A DNA stretch of 64,000 bases from Acidobacteriaceae bacterium KBS 146 (GCA_000688615.1 JHVA01000001.1:1488001-1552000); one strand, 5' to 3'; shown: positions 1 through 8,125, counted from the first letter of the stretch. Program-made: numbers and translations. Notes: generated from the sequence alone by a model not told the origin.

Positions 1-587
1 ACCCCCTGTTGGGCCTGTTCTTCAATCACTTCGAGATACAGGTCGATGTTAAGGTCTTCGACACGCTTAACCCTGCTCAGCGCCTCGTACAACGGCACCG
101 TGCCGATCGGCACTGGACTATGCCGCAGAATCGCCTCGCGAATCATCGGGATATCGCCGCCGGTCGAAAGATCCATGACGGTGTCGGCTCCGAAGTGCAC
201 GGCGGTGTGTAGCTTCCGCAGTTCCTCGTCAACGTTTGAAACCAGTGCCGAGTTGCCGATGTTCGCGTTGATCTTGCACAACGACTCCACACCAATCGCC
301 ATCGGCTCCAACTCAACATGGTTGATATTGGCCGGGATGATCATTGTTCCCTTGGCCACTTCGCTGCGCACTTTTTCGACGGAGATCTTCTCGCGCTCGG
401 CCACAAACGCCATCTCTTCCGTAATCAGACCCTTGCGTGCAAAGTGCATCTGGGACATATTCCCGTCGCCGGTCCGCGCGGCCTCCGCCTTACGCTTGAC
501 GATCCAATCCGCCCGACCCGTCGGAACTCTGTATCCGTCACCGTTCGTGCCGTTTTCACCCGGATGATGATTGCCATGTGTGCTCAT
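1..587 (-). CDS. thiC: Phosphomethylpyrimidine synthase ThiC, N-terminal part (runs off the left edge)
   Basis: ThiC is the radical-SAM enzyme that converts aminoimidazole ribotide to the HMP-phosphate moiety of thiamine. The minus-strand reading gives about 195 residues from an ATG at 587 and leaves the window open. Visible family motifs are [31 protein letters not shown] and [12 protein letters not shown], in the order expected near the N-terminus. The cysteine-rich Fe-S end lies outside the window. The N-terminal extension ([18 protein letters not shown]) is low complexity. An AAAGAGG Shine-Dalgarno-like stretch precedes the ATG. In the 292 bp upstream (588-879) I looked for a TPP riboswitch (CTGAGA core) and did not find one. 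That is unusual for thiC but not exceptional. Confidence 0.95.
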   Translation of the reverse strand, partial: MSTHGNHHPGENGTNGDGYRVPTGRADWIVKRKAEAARTGDGNMSQMHFARKGLITEEMAFVAEREKISVEKVRSEVAKGTMIIPANINHVELEPMAIGVESLCKINANIGNSALVSNVDEELRKLHTAVHFGADTVMDLSTGGDIPMIREAILRHSPVPIGTVPLYEALSRVKRVEDLNIDLYLEVIEEQAQQG

Positions 588-879
588 ACCAAACCTCTTT
601 CCACCAATCGCTGCGCCGCATGCTGACGTAACACCGAGTATATCGCTGTTGGCTCGGCACAGCACACGCCGCGGGGTACCTTCCTCCAAGCATCCGCAAG
701 CACTGGTGGCCAACCCCGCCAGTCGCCTCGCATCCAACCACACAGAACGCGCACGACCCGTGAGCACTCCGGCGCACGATGCCGTCTCACTTCGGAAACA
801 AGAAATTTCATTTACCGCACCTCGCCACGAAAGGCGTTAACGGCGTCTCCACGCCAAAACATGGAAAAGGAGCATCAGC

Positions 880-1383
880 ATGAAAATGTTCTCGGCCAAC
901 ATCGAAGATCTGCGTACGCTTTACATCACCAATTTGAAGAAGGCTTTGGATATGGAGCAAAAGATTACCGATGCCCTCCCCAAAATGATCGAGAAGTCCA
1001 CCGATCCGCAGCTTGCCACAGCGTTCCGCGACCATCTGCGACAGACCGAAGGTCATGTCGCCAATGTCGAAGCCCTGGTTCGCAACGCAACCGGCGACGC
1101 CGACACAGAGACCTGCAAGGCCATTAGCGGCTTGGTCACTGAAGCCGAAGACAGCATCAAGGACGCCTCCGATACCGGTATCCGCGATATCACCCTCATC
1201 GCTTGCGGGCAGCAGGTGGAGCATCACGAGATCGCCGTGTACGGTACCTTGCGCACATGGGCCAACATTCTGGGCCTGACGGAAGACGTCCGTATCCTCG
1301 AATCTATCCTCAATGAAGAAAAGGAAGCCGATAAGTTATTGAGCACCATCTCCGATGGGGTCAATCTGCAGGCCGCCGCATAG
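880..1383 (+). CDS. DUF892 (YciE/YciF-like) ferritin-like protein
   Basis: A 167-residue all-helical protein of the DUF892/YciE family, ferritin-like four-helix proteins linked to general stress in other bacteria. Family features seen are the opening KMFSANIEDLRTLYITNLKKALDMEQKI, the segment QLATAFRDHLRQTEGHVANVEAL and the later ACGQQVEHHEIAVYGTLRTWA, which carries Glu/His positions suited to metal binding. The length is typical of the family. An AAGGAG site lies 7 nt before the ATG. The gene stands alone and ends at a strong hairpin. The role is inferred only from the family, and no substrate is known. Confidence 0.9.
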   Translation: MKMFSANIEDLRTLYITNLKKALDMEQKITDALPKMIEKSTDPQLATAFRDHLRQTEGHVANVEALVRNATGDADTETCKAISGLVTEAEDSIKDASDTGIRDITLIACGQQVEHHEIAVYGTLRTWANILGLTEDVRILESILNEEKEADKLLSTISDGVNLQAAA

Positions 1384-1410
1384 GTTCAACTTAATTTATG
1401 CAAAAAAGAC

Positions 1411-1442
1411 GCCGGCAGGAAACCTATCCCCTGCCGGCTTTT
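1411..1442 (+). terminator. Rho-independent terminator after the DUF892 gene
   Basis: A perfect 9-bp stem, GCCGGCAGG / CCTGCCGGC (1411-1419 and 1430-1438), with a 10-nt loop is followed by TTTT. An A-run on the left side (CAAAAAAGAC) means it may also serve the converging permease gene that ends at 1456. Confidence 0.85.
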
Positions 1443-1455
1443 CGTTTGAGGAGAA

Positions 1456-4128
1456 CTACTCGTTTCGCAGCGCAACCATGGGATTGATCCTTGACGCTCG
1501 CCGCGCCGGAAGATATCCCGCCAGCAGCGCCACGGCGACCAGCAGCACGGGCATCCCCGCGAAGGTGGGCGGATCCGTCGGAGCGGTTCCGAACAGCAGG
1601 GACGAGATTAGATGGGCCATGGCTATGGACAACACGGCGCCGGCCGCAATCCCGACAGCCGCCATCTGCAGCGTATTTCTGATTACGCCTATCTGAACAT
1701 GGCCCGGGGATGCCCCCAACGCCATACGGATTCCGATCTCCTGAGTCCGGCGCGTAACAGAATAAGAGATCACGCCGTAGATGCCGAGTGAGGCCAGCAG
1801 CAGCCCCAATCCGGCAAATGTGCCGACCAAAAGGACAAAGAACTGACGCGGCGAAGTAGCATGGTCAACGACGCGCTGCATCGGGCGGAACTCAACCGAG
1901 GGTTGATTAGGATTGATCTCCCGCAGCGTGCGCAATACCGTGCCGGAGAGTTGTGCCGGAGGTAGCTTCGTTCGTACCACCAGGTAGGCCCCGTCCGGGC
2001 CCCAGTCGCTCTCTGTCATTGGCAGGTACATCTGCCAGCCCGTCTGCCCTTCAATGTTGGTGTCGCGCACGTCGTCGATGACGCCGATTACGCGAACATC
2101 TTTTTTGCCTAAGACCGCGATCTTGCCGATCGGATCCTCATCGGGCCAAAGTCCCTTTGCTGCCTTCCGGTTCAGGATGATGACGCCTTCGCTCTTATCG
2201 CTATCGGACCACGCAAAATCTCTCCCTCGCAGCCGCATGCCCATCGCCTTCATGTACCCGGGCGAGACGATGTAGACGAACGCTCCCGGAACCTCTCCGG
2301 GCTTGTAGTTCTTGCCCTTGACCCGCGGCCCTCCCCAGCCCCGGTTGCGATCGAGCGGCAGGTTATCCGAGAATCCAACCGCATCGATGCCAGGAATCGC
2401 GCTCACGCGTCGCGCCACGTTCTGCAGGATCGCGCTGCGGCGATCCGTGCTGTTGCCGTCGTCGTAGTCCAGCTTCATCGCCGCTGCGGTCGCAGGCTGG
2501 AATCCGAGATCCACATCCAGCACCTTCAGAAAGCTACGCAGCAACAGGCCTGCCCCGATCAAAAGCACACAGGCAAGCGCAACCTCAGAGACCACCAGCA
2601 CCGTACGCATGGCCTCGTGCTTTCGGCCTTCGGTCGCGCCGTGACCACCGTCTTTGAGCGCCTCCTGCACGTTGGCCCGCGAGGCTCTCACTCCGGGCAG
2701 CAGACCAAAGAGCACCGATGTCGAGACGGTGATTGCCAACGTCCACAGCAGCGCGGCTGTATCCAGTCGCACGCTGTTCAGCAGAGGTAGTGCGATCGAA
2801 CCTTGGTGGGCGAGATACCGGAGCAACGCATAGGAGAGAGCCAGCCCAAAAGCGGCGCCCGCAACGGCCAGGACAAGGCTCTCCGTCAGCAACTGGCGAA
2901 TCAGTCTTCCGCGCCCCGCTCCCAGCGCGCTGCGTAGGGCGAACTCCTTACTGCGAGCCGCCGCACGCGCCAACAGAAGATTCGAGAGATTCACGCAAAC
3001 AATCAGCAGGATCAGCCCGACCGCCGACCACAGCACTACCAGAGAGCGCCTCAGCTTTCCGCTGACGTAGTCCTTCAGAGGAATTGGCCAGCCGGTATAG
3101 TTCCCCTTCGAGTCGGGATACTTCTTGCCCCAATAAAACTGGGGAAACAGCGTCTTTGCTTCGGCTCGCGCTTGCTCAACCGTAGCCCCCGGCTTCAATC
3201 TGCCGATGAGTGCCAGCGTGTTTCCTTCGTAGCGGATCTCGTCCATCATCACCGGAGTCAGAATGTCCACCTTTGATCCGGGTGAAAAAGCTGCCCCAAA
3301 ATCGAAGCTCTCAGGCAATACCCCCACGACAGTCACCGGATGGTTATCGAGAGTAATCACCTTGCCCACGATGGAGCGGTCACCGCTGAACTGCCTTTGC
3401 CAGAAAGGGTGCGCCAGAAGAACGGCCGCGGGTCCACCTTTTCTTGACTCATCCTCGGTAAACAACCGGCCCAACTGCGGCTCCACTCCGAGGACGTGAA
3501 AGAAATTTCCTGCGACCATGATGCCGGTGACCGGCTTTGGATCCCCGCGACCGGTCAGTTTGTAGTTGTCCGTCGTCGAGAAGGCAAAGTATCCCGTCAC
3601 ATCCTCGAAGGACCGGTTCATCGAGCGAAGATCTTCATAGGCATCCACCGAATACGTCGAATCCGACAGACCGTTCGGATGTTCCGGCGCAATCCAGACA
3701 AGGCGCGACGGATCGTAAAACGGCAGCGGCCGCAGCAGAATCGTGTTCACCACGCTGAACACCACCACATTCGCTCCAATGCCCAGCGCCAGAATCAGAA
3801 TCGCAACCGTCGCAAATCCCCGGTCGCGCGCCAGTGTCCGCACGGTATAGCGGAGATCCTGCAGCACCGTATCCAGCCACGGCAGCCCACGAGACTCCCG
3901 TTGCCGCTCCTTGGCCTGCTCCACGCCTCCGAAGCGCACCAGAGCCCGCCGCCTGGCCTCCTCCGGGCTCAGCCCGCGGCGCACGTTTTCTTCGGTCGCC
4001 ATTGCGATGTGAGCAGCGACTTCCTCTTCCAGATCCCTATCCATCGAGTCCCTGCGAAAGAACGCTGCCACTCTGGCCTGGGTACGGCGCAGAGCATCCA
4101 TCCACGATCCTCTTCTTTTGTGAGTCAT
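1456..4128 (-). CDS. Duplicated MacB/FtsX-like ABC permease (acidobacterial orphan permease family)
   Basis: An 890-residue membrane protein with two MacB-type halves. Residues about 1-95 are a soluble prefix common in these permeases (MDRDLEEEVAAHIAMATEENVRRG, then LPWLDTVLQDLRYTVRTLARD). The first helix is near 107-130, a periplasmic MacB-like domain follows to about 360, and an FtsX block lies at about 365-480 (SKEFALRSALGAGRGRLIRQ). A second periplasmic domain and a second FtsX block come near 770-885 (RRTQEIGIRMALGASPG; ending PARRASRINPMVALRNE). No ATPase gene is adjacent, hence 'orphan'. The ATG overlaps the PadR stop as ATGA, so the two are translationally coupled. The substrate is unknown; efflux of peptides, lipids or drugs is an inference from MacB. 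Confidence 0.93.
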   Translation of the reverse strand: MTHKRRGSWMDALRRTQARVAAFFRRDSMDRDLEEEVAAHIAMATEENVRRGLSPEEARRRALVRFGGVEQAKERQRESRGLPWLDTVLQDLRYTVRTLARDRGFATVAILILALGIGANVVVFSVVNTILLRPLPFYDPSRLVWIAPEHPNGLSDSTYSVDAYEDLRSMNRSFEDVTGYFAFSTTDNYKLTGRGDPKPVTGIMVAGNFFHVLGVEPQLGRLFTEDESRKGGPAAVLLAHPFWQRQFSGDRSIVGKVITLDNHPVTVVGVLPESFDFGAAFSPGSKVDILTPVMMDEIRYEGNTLALIGRLKPGATVEQARAEAKTLFPQFYWGKKYPDSKGNYTGWPIPLKDYVSGKLRRSLVVLWSAVGLILLIVCVNLSNLLLARAAARSKEFALRSALGAGRGRLIRQLLTESLVLAVAGAAFGLALSYALLRYLAHQGSIALPLLNSVRLDTAALLWTLAITVSTSVLFGLLPGVRASRANVQEALKDGGHGATEGRKHEAMRTVLVVSEVALACVLLIGAGLLLRSFLKVLDVDLGFQPATAAAMKLDYDDGNSTDRRSAILQNVARRVSAIPGIDAVGFSDNLPLDRNRGWGGPRVKGKNYKPGEVPGAFVYIVSPGYMKAMGMRLRGRDFAWSDSDKSEGVIILNRKAAKGLWPDEDPIGKIAVLGKKDVRVIGVIDDVRDTNIEGQTGWQMYLPMTESDWGPDGAYLVVRTKLPPAQLSGTVLRTLREINPNQPSVEFRPMQRVVDHATSPRQFFVLLVGTFAGLGLLLASLGIYGVISYSVTRRTQEIGIRMALGASPGHVQIGVIRNTLQMAAVGIAAGAVLSIAMAHLISSLLFGTAPTDPPTFAGMPVLLVAVALLAGYLPARRASRINPMVALRNE

Positions 4129-4478
4129 TGCTCTTCAACCTCCTCGCCCATCGCCAGGACGCGTCCCATCACGCTCGCCAGCCTCCGCCAGTACTCGGTA
4201 TCGTCAGCCAGCTGTTTTCTTCCCCGCTTCGTAATCGAATAGAACTTGGCGCGGCGGTTGTTGTCCGACGCTCCCCACTCCGCCTCAATCCATCCGCGCT
4301 GCTGCAGCCGCACCAGCGCCGCATAGATCGTGCCCTGATTGAGCAAAACTTCATCGCCACTGACCTGTTCAATTCGCCGCGCTATCCCATAACCATGCAT
4401 CTCGCCCATGGCCGCCAAAGTCTGTAGCACCATCAGATCCAGCGTGCCCTGCAAAAGGTCCAGCTTCGCATCGCCCAT
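4125..4478 (-). CDS. PadR-family transcriptional regulator
   Basis: A small winged-helix repressor of about 117 residues. Family motifs are LLQGTLDLMVLQTLAAMGEMHGYGIARRIEQ, the recognition helix region LLNQGTIYAALVRLQQRGWIEAEWG and the wing KFYSITKRGRKQL. Two in-frame ATGs exist upstream (4502 and 4496). I chose the ATG at 4478 because it alone has a well-placed AGGAG. Its stop overlaps the permease start, so regulator and permease form a two-gene operon, as is usual for this permease family. Two palindromes sit upstream and over the ribosome site, so autoregulation is likely. Confidence 0.9.
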   Translation of the reverse strand: MGDAKLDLLQGTLDLMVLQTLAAMGEMHGYGIARRIEQVSGDEVLLNQGTIYAALVRLQQRGWIEAEWGASDNNRRAKFYSITKRGRKQLADDTEYWRRLASVMGRVLAMGEEVEEQ

Positions 4479-4486
4479 TCGCTTCT

Positions 4487-4529
4487 CCTGTGGCATGTCC
4501 ACATTTAATACCTGTGGTTACGCCACAGG
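4487..4529 (-). promoter_or_regulatory. Tandem palindromic operator at the padR promoter
   Basis: Two related inverted repeats lie 24 bp apart centre to centre. A perfect CCTGTGG-N5-CCACAGG is at 4511-4529, and TGTGG-N5-CCACA is at 4489-4503 inside a second CCTGTGG copy that starts at 4487. The inner site overlaps the AGGAG ribosome site of the PadR gene. The arrangement fits a repressor controlling its own operon. Binding by PadR itself is inferred from position. Confidence 0.65.
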
Positions 4530-4621
4530 AGAAAGAAAGTTCCTCAAAATGTCATTTTTTCTTCGAATTTGTGCTTCCCCGCCCGTGCGGCAATGACCAG
4601 GCGTAAAATAAAGAGCAAACC

Positions 4622-5071
4622 ATGTCGAACATTGACCGTAAGAGCCCGCTTAAGATCATCGTCGCCACCCTTCTCATCCTGGGGACCGTCGCCTACCTTG
4701 CGATCACCGGCGTGCGCGACAACAAAAGCTACTACGTCACGATCACTGAGCTTCAAGGCATGGGAAACAAGGCCTACACGCGTCATCTTCGTGTGGCCGG
4801 CAATGTCGCCCCAGGGAGCATCCAGCGGACCGGGACTAACGCCACCTTCAATCTGCTGGAGCAGGGACACACCCTCCGAGTCGTCTATAGCGGGTCCGAG
4901 CCTCCGCCCGACACCTTCAAGGACGATGCTCAGGCGCTCGCCATCGGAACCTTTGGTAAGGATGGGGTCTTTCACGCCACAGAGCTGCAGGCCAAGTGCG
5001 CCTCGAAGTATGCTCCCGCCGCAAACCAGAAGCCTGTCAACACCGCGTCCGCTCTGCCCGTAGCACGCTAA
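4622..5071 (+). CDS. ccmE: CcmE-type haem chaperone with a CxxxY motif
   Basis: A 149-residue protein with one N-terminal membrane anchor (about residues 10-30) and the CcmE OB-fold. Matching segments are LRVAGNVAPGSIQRTG, TLRVVYSGSEPPPDTFKDDAQALAIG and GVFHATELQAKC. Classical CcmE binds haem covalently through a histidine in HxxxY; here the position reads C126-A-S-K-Y130. Cys-type CcmE is known from some archaea and sulfate reducers in the variant called System I*. It would hand haem from the CcmABCD complex to apocytochrome c in the periplasm. It is the first gene of the ccm run, 61 bp before ccmA. No strong ribosome site is visible. Confidence 0.92.
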   Translation: MSNIDRKSPLKIIVATLLILGTVAYLAITGVRDNKSYYVTITELQGMGNKAYTRHLRVAGNVAPGSIQRTGTNATFNLLEQGHTLRVVYSGSEPPPDTFKDDAQALAIGTFGKDGVFHATELQAKCASKYAPAANQKPVNTASALPVAR

Positions 5072-5132
5072 GCTCTCTTCGCTGAGTCGCACGCTCTATA
5101 CTCGCTAAGAAGCCTTAAAGGCAGACCCGTGC

Positions 5133-5843
5133 ATGTCCACCGCCACTCCAATCCGCGATCAGGCTCTCTCTGTCACCGCTGCATCCCTTGAGTCGGTTTC
5201 CAAGATTTACGGAGCTTTCGCCGCACTGCGGAATGTCACCGCTGCGTTTCCAGCAGGATCATCGACAGTCATCCTGGGAGAAAATGGCGCCGGAAAATCG
5301 ACGCTGTTGCGCACGGTAGCCGGTCTGATCTCGCCCACACGCGGCAGGGCAACGGCCTTTGGGGATCTGCCCCTTCGGCAACGGCACCGTATCGCCTACA
5401 TGAGCCACTCCACCATGCTGTATGACGAACTTACCGCCATGGAGAACCTCAGTTACTTCGCGACACTCCACCGCGGCGAAGGCTGCGCCTGTGTGGGTTC
5501 GCCCGAGATGGCCCTCCGCGCGGTTGGTCTCGACCCCGCACTCCCCCGTCCCGTCGGCCAATACTCCCAGGGAATGCGCCAGCGCGCCTCGCTTGCCCGC
5601 GTCCTTCAGACGGACCCTGAGCTGTTGTTGCTCGATGAGCCGTTCTCAAACCTTGATGTCTCGAGCGCGGGGCATCTCGTCGATCTGCTCGCCGACTTCC
5701 GGACCTGGCCGGTCCCAGGAGGCGGCCGCCGCACCCTGATCCTCACGACCCATCAGGCCTCACTCGCCGAACCTCTCGCCGACCGCACCCTCATCATGCG
5801 TCAGGGCCAGGTCATCGACCTCGTCACCGGAAGCCACGGATGA
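5133..5843 (+). CDS. ccmA: Haem exporter ATP-binding protein CcmA
   Basis: A 236-residue ABC ATPase. Walker A is GENGAGKST (about residues 49-57), the signature is YSQGMRQRASLARVL, Walker B is LLLLDEPFSNLD, and the switch histidine is in TTHQASL. CcmA drives release of haem-loaded CcmE from CcmC by working with CcmB. It sits directly after ccmE and overlaps the next gene, ybaK, by four bases (ATGA). The identity as CcmA rather than another ABC ATPase rests on its neighbours ccmE, ccmB and ccmC. Confidence 0.92.
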   Translation: MSTATPIRDQALSVTAASLESVSKIYGAFAALRNVTAAFPAGSSTVILGENGAGKSTLLRTVAGLISPTRGRATAFGDLPLRQRHRIAYMSHSTMLYDELTAMENLSYFATLHRGEGCACVGSPEMALRAVGLDPALPRPVGQYSQGMRQRASLARVLQTDPELLLLDEPFSNLDVSSAGHLVDLLADFRTWPVPGGGRRTLILTTHQASLAEPLADRTLIMRQGQVIDLVTGSHG

Positions 5844-6358
5844 AATCAGCCACACCTGCCCAGAAATTGACCAAGACCAATGCAGCCCGCCTCCTCGACT
5901 CCCTCGATATCAGTTACGAGCTTCGGGGGTATGAGGTCGACCCTGAGGATCTCACCGCCATTTCGGTCGCTCGCAAAATTGGATTGCCGCCTGAACAAGT
6001 CTTCAAAACGCTGCTCTCCCACACCAACACAGGCGAACATCTCTTTGCCGTCATTCCGGGCGATTCCGAGCTCGACCTTAAGAAACTCGCCCAAGCCGCC
6101 GGAGCCAAAAAGGCCGAGCTTGCCAGCCTGAAAGATGTCGAGCCCCTCACGGGCTACATCCGTGGCGGTGTGACCGTCATGGGCGCGAAGAAGCCCTTTC
6201 CCGCGTTCGCCGATGAGACCATCGAGCTCTTCGACGTTATCAGCGTCTCCGCCGGACAACGCGGCCTGCAGGTCATCCTCTCTCCGACCGACTATCTCCG
6301 CGCCTCCGAGGCCAGCCTCGCCGACCTCACGAAAGCCCCGGCCGGAGACGCCCGTTGA
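5840..6358 (+). CDS. ybaK: YbaK/EbsC-family Cys-tRNA(Pro) deacylase
   Basis: A 172-residue member of the YbaK editing family, which hydrolyses mischarged Cys-tRNA(Pro). Seen are QVFKTLLSHT, LDLKKLAQAAGAKKAELAS, the LTGYIRGGVTVMGAKK segment typical of the substrate pocket, and FDVISVSAGQRGLQVILSP. It overlaps ccmA by ATGA and ccmB by TTGA, so it is embedded in the ccm operon although it has no known part in haem handling. It probably shares the operon's expression by chance of position. A link through cysteine (the CcmE motif and the cytochrome CxxCH) is only speculation. Confidence 0.92.
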   Translation: MKSATPAQKLTKTNAARLLDSLDISYELRGYEVDPEDLTAISVARKIGLPPEQVFKTLLSHTNTGEHLFAVIPGDSELDLKKLAQAAGAKKAELASLKDVEPLTGYIRGGVTVMGAKKPFPAFADETIELFDVISVSAGQRGLQVILSPTDYLRASEASLADLTKAPAGDAR

Positions 6359-7044
6359 GGTACCTCTCCTTCGTCCTCACTCACCTTCGCAAGGATCTGC
6401 GCCTCGAATGGCGCTCGCGCGACTCCATCAATGGCATGCTGTTCTTCGTGCTCCTGATGGTGGTCGTCTTTTCCATCGCCTTCGATCCCGCCGGATACCC
6501 TTCCACCACGCGTCAGATCTCTGGCGGAGTCCTCTGGGTGGGCCTTCTCTTTGCCTCCATGACCGCGCTCAACCAGTCCTGGACCCGTGAGCAGCGCAAC
6601 CAGGTCCTCGAAGCGCAGCGGATGGCGCCTTCGCCAGCCTCAGCCCTCTTCGTCGGCAAGGCGCTGGCGAATATGATCTTTGTCCTTGTGGTCGAAGCCG
6701 TTCTCGCCCCCATCTTCGTCGTCTTTTTCAACCTGCACGTGCTTGGCAACGCATGGCTGCTCGCCGCGATCCTTCCACTTGGAACATGGGCTTTGGTCGT
6801 CAACGGGACCTTCTTCGCCGCGCTTGGGCTTCGCGCTCGCAACCGCGAGCTGCTTCTTCCCCTTATCCTGCTGCCGCTCTCCTTGCCCGCCGTCCTGATG
6901 ATGGTCCAGGCCACCACCGGCGTCCTTACCGCCGAGCTCGATCCTATCTATCTCCGCTCCTGGATCACCCAGCTGGCTTGTTACGACATCATCTATACGA
7001 CTATCTGCATCCTGCTGTTTGAGACAGTCCTCAACGCCGAGTAG
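6355..7044 (+). CDS. ccmB: Haem exporter membrane protein CcmB
   Basis: A 229-residue hydrophobic protein with about six membrane helices and the CcmB opening LRKDLRLEWRSRDSINGMLFFVLLMVVVF. Further matches are NQSWTREQRNQVLEAQRMAP and the later LPLILLPLSLPAVLMMVQATTG. It starts with TTG at 6355, overlapping the ybaK stop as TTGA. No better start is upstream in frame. CcmB is the membrane half of the CcmA transporter. The neighbouring ccmC lies 110 bp downstream, separated by a copy of a dispersed repeat. Confidence 0.92.
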   Translation: MRYLSFVLTHLRKDLRLEWRSRDSINGMLFFVLLMVVVFSIAFDPAGYPSTTRQISGGVLWVGLLFASMTALNQSWTREQRNQVLEAQRMAPSPASALFVGKALANMIFVLVVEAVLAPIFVVFFNLHVLGNAWLLAAILPLGTWALVVNGTFFAALGLRARNRELLLPLILLPLSLPAVLMMVQATTGVLTAELDPIYLRSWITQLACYDIIYTTICILLFETVLNAE

Positions 7045-7076
7045 TACTCGCCCGAGCTCTGACACGCTCAGCCGGG

Positions 7077-7097
7077 GCGAAGAATCCCTGTATTTCG
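7077..7097. repeat. Dispersed intergenic repeat, copy 1 (exact 21-bp core)
   Basis: The 21-bp core begins GCGAAGAATCCC and ends TATTTCG. It is identical to 43978-43998 and lies between ccmB and ccmC. Ten bases further on, CCGCAAA is also shared at the same spacing. An exact 21-bp match is not expected by chance in 64 kb. It resembles the short interspersed GAGCGAAGCGAAGAATC-type repeats seen between genes in many soil bacteria. Confidence 0.8.
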
Positions 7098-7154
7098 TTC
7101 GCTCTGCCGCAAATTCCCATCAAAGCTAAAGAATCGCGGTAAAATAATTCCATC

Positions 7155-7886
7155 GTGGCGCGCTCCTCCACTCTTCGCAACTTTGCCTGGCTCTGGCTCG
7201 CAGCTACCGTTGCGGTCCTGGTTGTCGGGTTCAGGCAGGCGATCTTCGTGGCTCCCATGGAAGAGACCATGGGGAATCTGCAGCGCATCTTCTATTACCA
7301 TCTGGCGCACGCCATTCTTGGTCTCGTCTTTCCTTACGTCAATCTCGCTGCCTCGCTGGCGTTTCTCTATTGGCGGCGTCGAGATCCTCTCAAGGCTCTT
7401 TCTGCCGACGCGCTTGCCGTAGCATCGGCAGAGATCACCGTTCTCTTCGTCGGCATCACGCTTGCGACAGGGATGCTCTGGGGCAAACCTGCGTGGGGAA
7501 TCTGGTGGACCTGGGATGCCCGTCTCACGACTGAGCTCCTCCTCTGGCTGCTTTATGTCAGTTACCTTCTGCTCCGTCGCTTCTCTCCTTCGGGGCAGAC
7601 CGCAGTCCTTTCAGCCGTTCTCGCAATCTTTGCGGCGATCGACGTTCCGATCATCTATATGTCGATCCACTGGTGGCGTACCCAGCATCCTGCACCGGTC
7701 TTCGGCTCGGATGGAGGTGGAATCGATCCGGCGATGGTTCCCGCCGTCCTCTGGAACCTTGCCGGCTGGGCCATGTGGGGAATCTTCCTGATTGCCTTCC
7801 GTTTCGCTCTCGAGCGCCGTCGCCAGCTCGCCGAGCAGGAGGCAGCCCTCCTGGCACTTGAAGCCTCGCTCGAAACCCCACAGTAG
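7155..7886 (+). CDS. ccmC: Haem transporter CcmC
   Basis: A 243-residue, six-helix protein of the haem-handling family. The tryptophan-rich haem motif reads WGIWWTWDARLTTELLLWLLYVSY, containing the WWxWD signature. The flanking periplasmic histidines are visible in YYHLAHAILGLVFPY and SIHWWRTQHPAP. CcmC loads haem onto CcmE. It starts with GTG at 7155. The charged C-terminal tail (LERRRQLAEQEAALLALEAS) is a predicted cytoplasmic helix. It is followed 19 bp later by ccmD. Confidence 0.94.
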   Translation: MARSSTLRNFAWLWLAATVAVLVVGFRQAIFVAPMEETMGNLQRIFYYHLAHAILGLVFPYVNLAASLAFLYWRRRDPLKALSADALAVASAEITVLFVGITLATGMLWGKPAWGIWWTWDARLTTELLLWLLYVSYLLLRRFSPSGQTAVLSAVLAIFAAIDVPIIYMSIHWWRTQHPAPVFGSDGGGIDPAMVPAVLWNLAGWAMWGIFLIAFRFALERRRQLAEQEAALLALEASLETPQ

Positions 7887-7905
7887 ACGGAGATACCCTT
7901 CACCC

Positions 7906-8043
7906 ATGACCTGGCAGACTTTCTTCGACTTCTCCACGATGGCCCATCGCCATCTCGTCTTTGTCTATGCCGGAGTGATTGCTGTGCAGCTCGGGTATGC
8001 CGGCTGGGTCGCCCGCAACTGGTCCCGCACGCGCCACCGCTGA
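7906..8043 (+). CDS. ccmD: CcmD-like small membrane protein
   Basis: A 45-residue protein with one membrane helix (VFVYAGVIAVQLGYAGWVARNW) and a basic tail, placed directly after ccmC as CcmD usually is. CcmD helps release holo-CcmE from CcmC and CcmAB. Sequence conservation in this family is low, so the call rests on size, topology and position. A GGAG lies about 13 nt before the ATG. No ccmF or ccmH follows, so the haem ligation module must be elsewhere. Confidence 0.75.
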   Translation: MTWQTFFDFSTMAHRHLVFVYAGVIAVQLGYAGWVARNWSRTRHR

Positions 8044-8087
8044 CAGATCACTAACAGATTCAGGTGATACGAGCAAAAATCATGCTC

Positions 8088-8125
8088 ATAAAAAAATCAA
8101 CGAAGCTACACGAGGTAGCTTCGTT
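8088..8125 (-). terminator. Perfect 11-bp hairpin with a T-tract only in the minus direction
   Basis: AACGAAGCTAC / GTAGCTTCGTT (8099-8109 and 8115-8125) form a perfect stem with a 5-nt loop. The left flank is an A-run (ATAAAAAAATC), so on the minus strand the hairpin is followed by a run of seven T, as in an intrinsic terminator. On the plus strand, after ccmD, the tail is TTGTCCG, which is poor. It could be a weak plus-strand terminator or the end of an antisense transcript. Confidence 0.6.

Noticed and set aside
821-836. 16-bp CCTCGCCACGAAAGGC before the DUF892 gene, repeated before the haem-oxygenase-like gene (about 32170)
   Set aside because: A 16-bp match is expected about once by chance in comparing all positions of 64 kb, and the flanks do not match.
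588-879. Possible TPP riboswitch upstream of thiC
   Set aside because: The minus-strand leader has no CTGAGA box or other conserved TPP element.
3496-4242. 248-codon plus-strand frame opposite the permease gene
   Set aside because: It lies wholly antisense to a clear permease and PadR gene, is rich in Arg/His/Pro as shadow frames of GC-rich genes are, and has no ribosome site.
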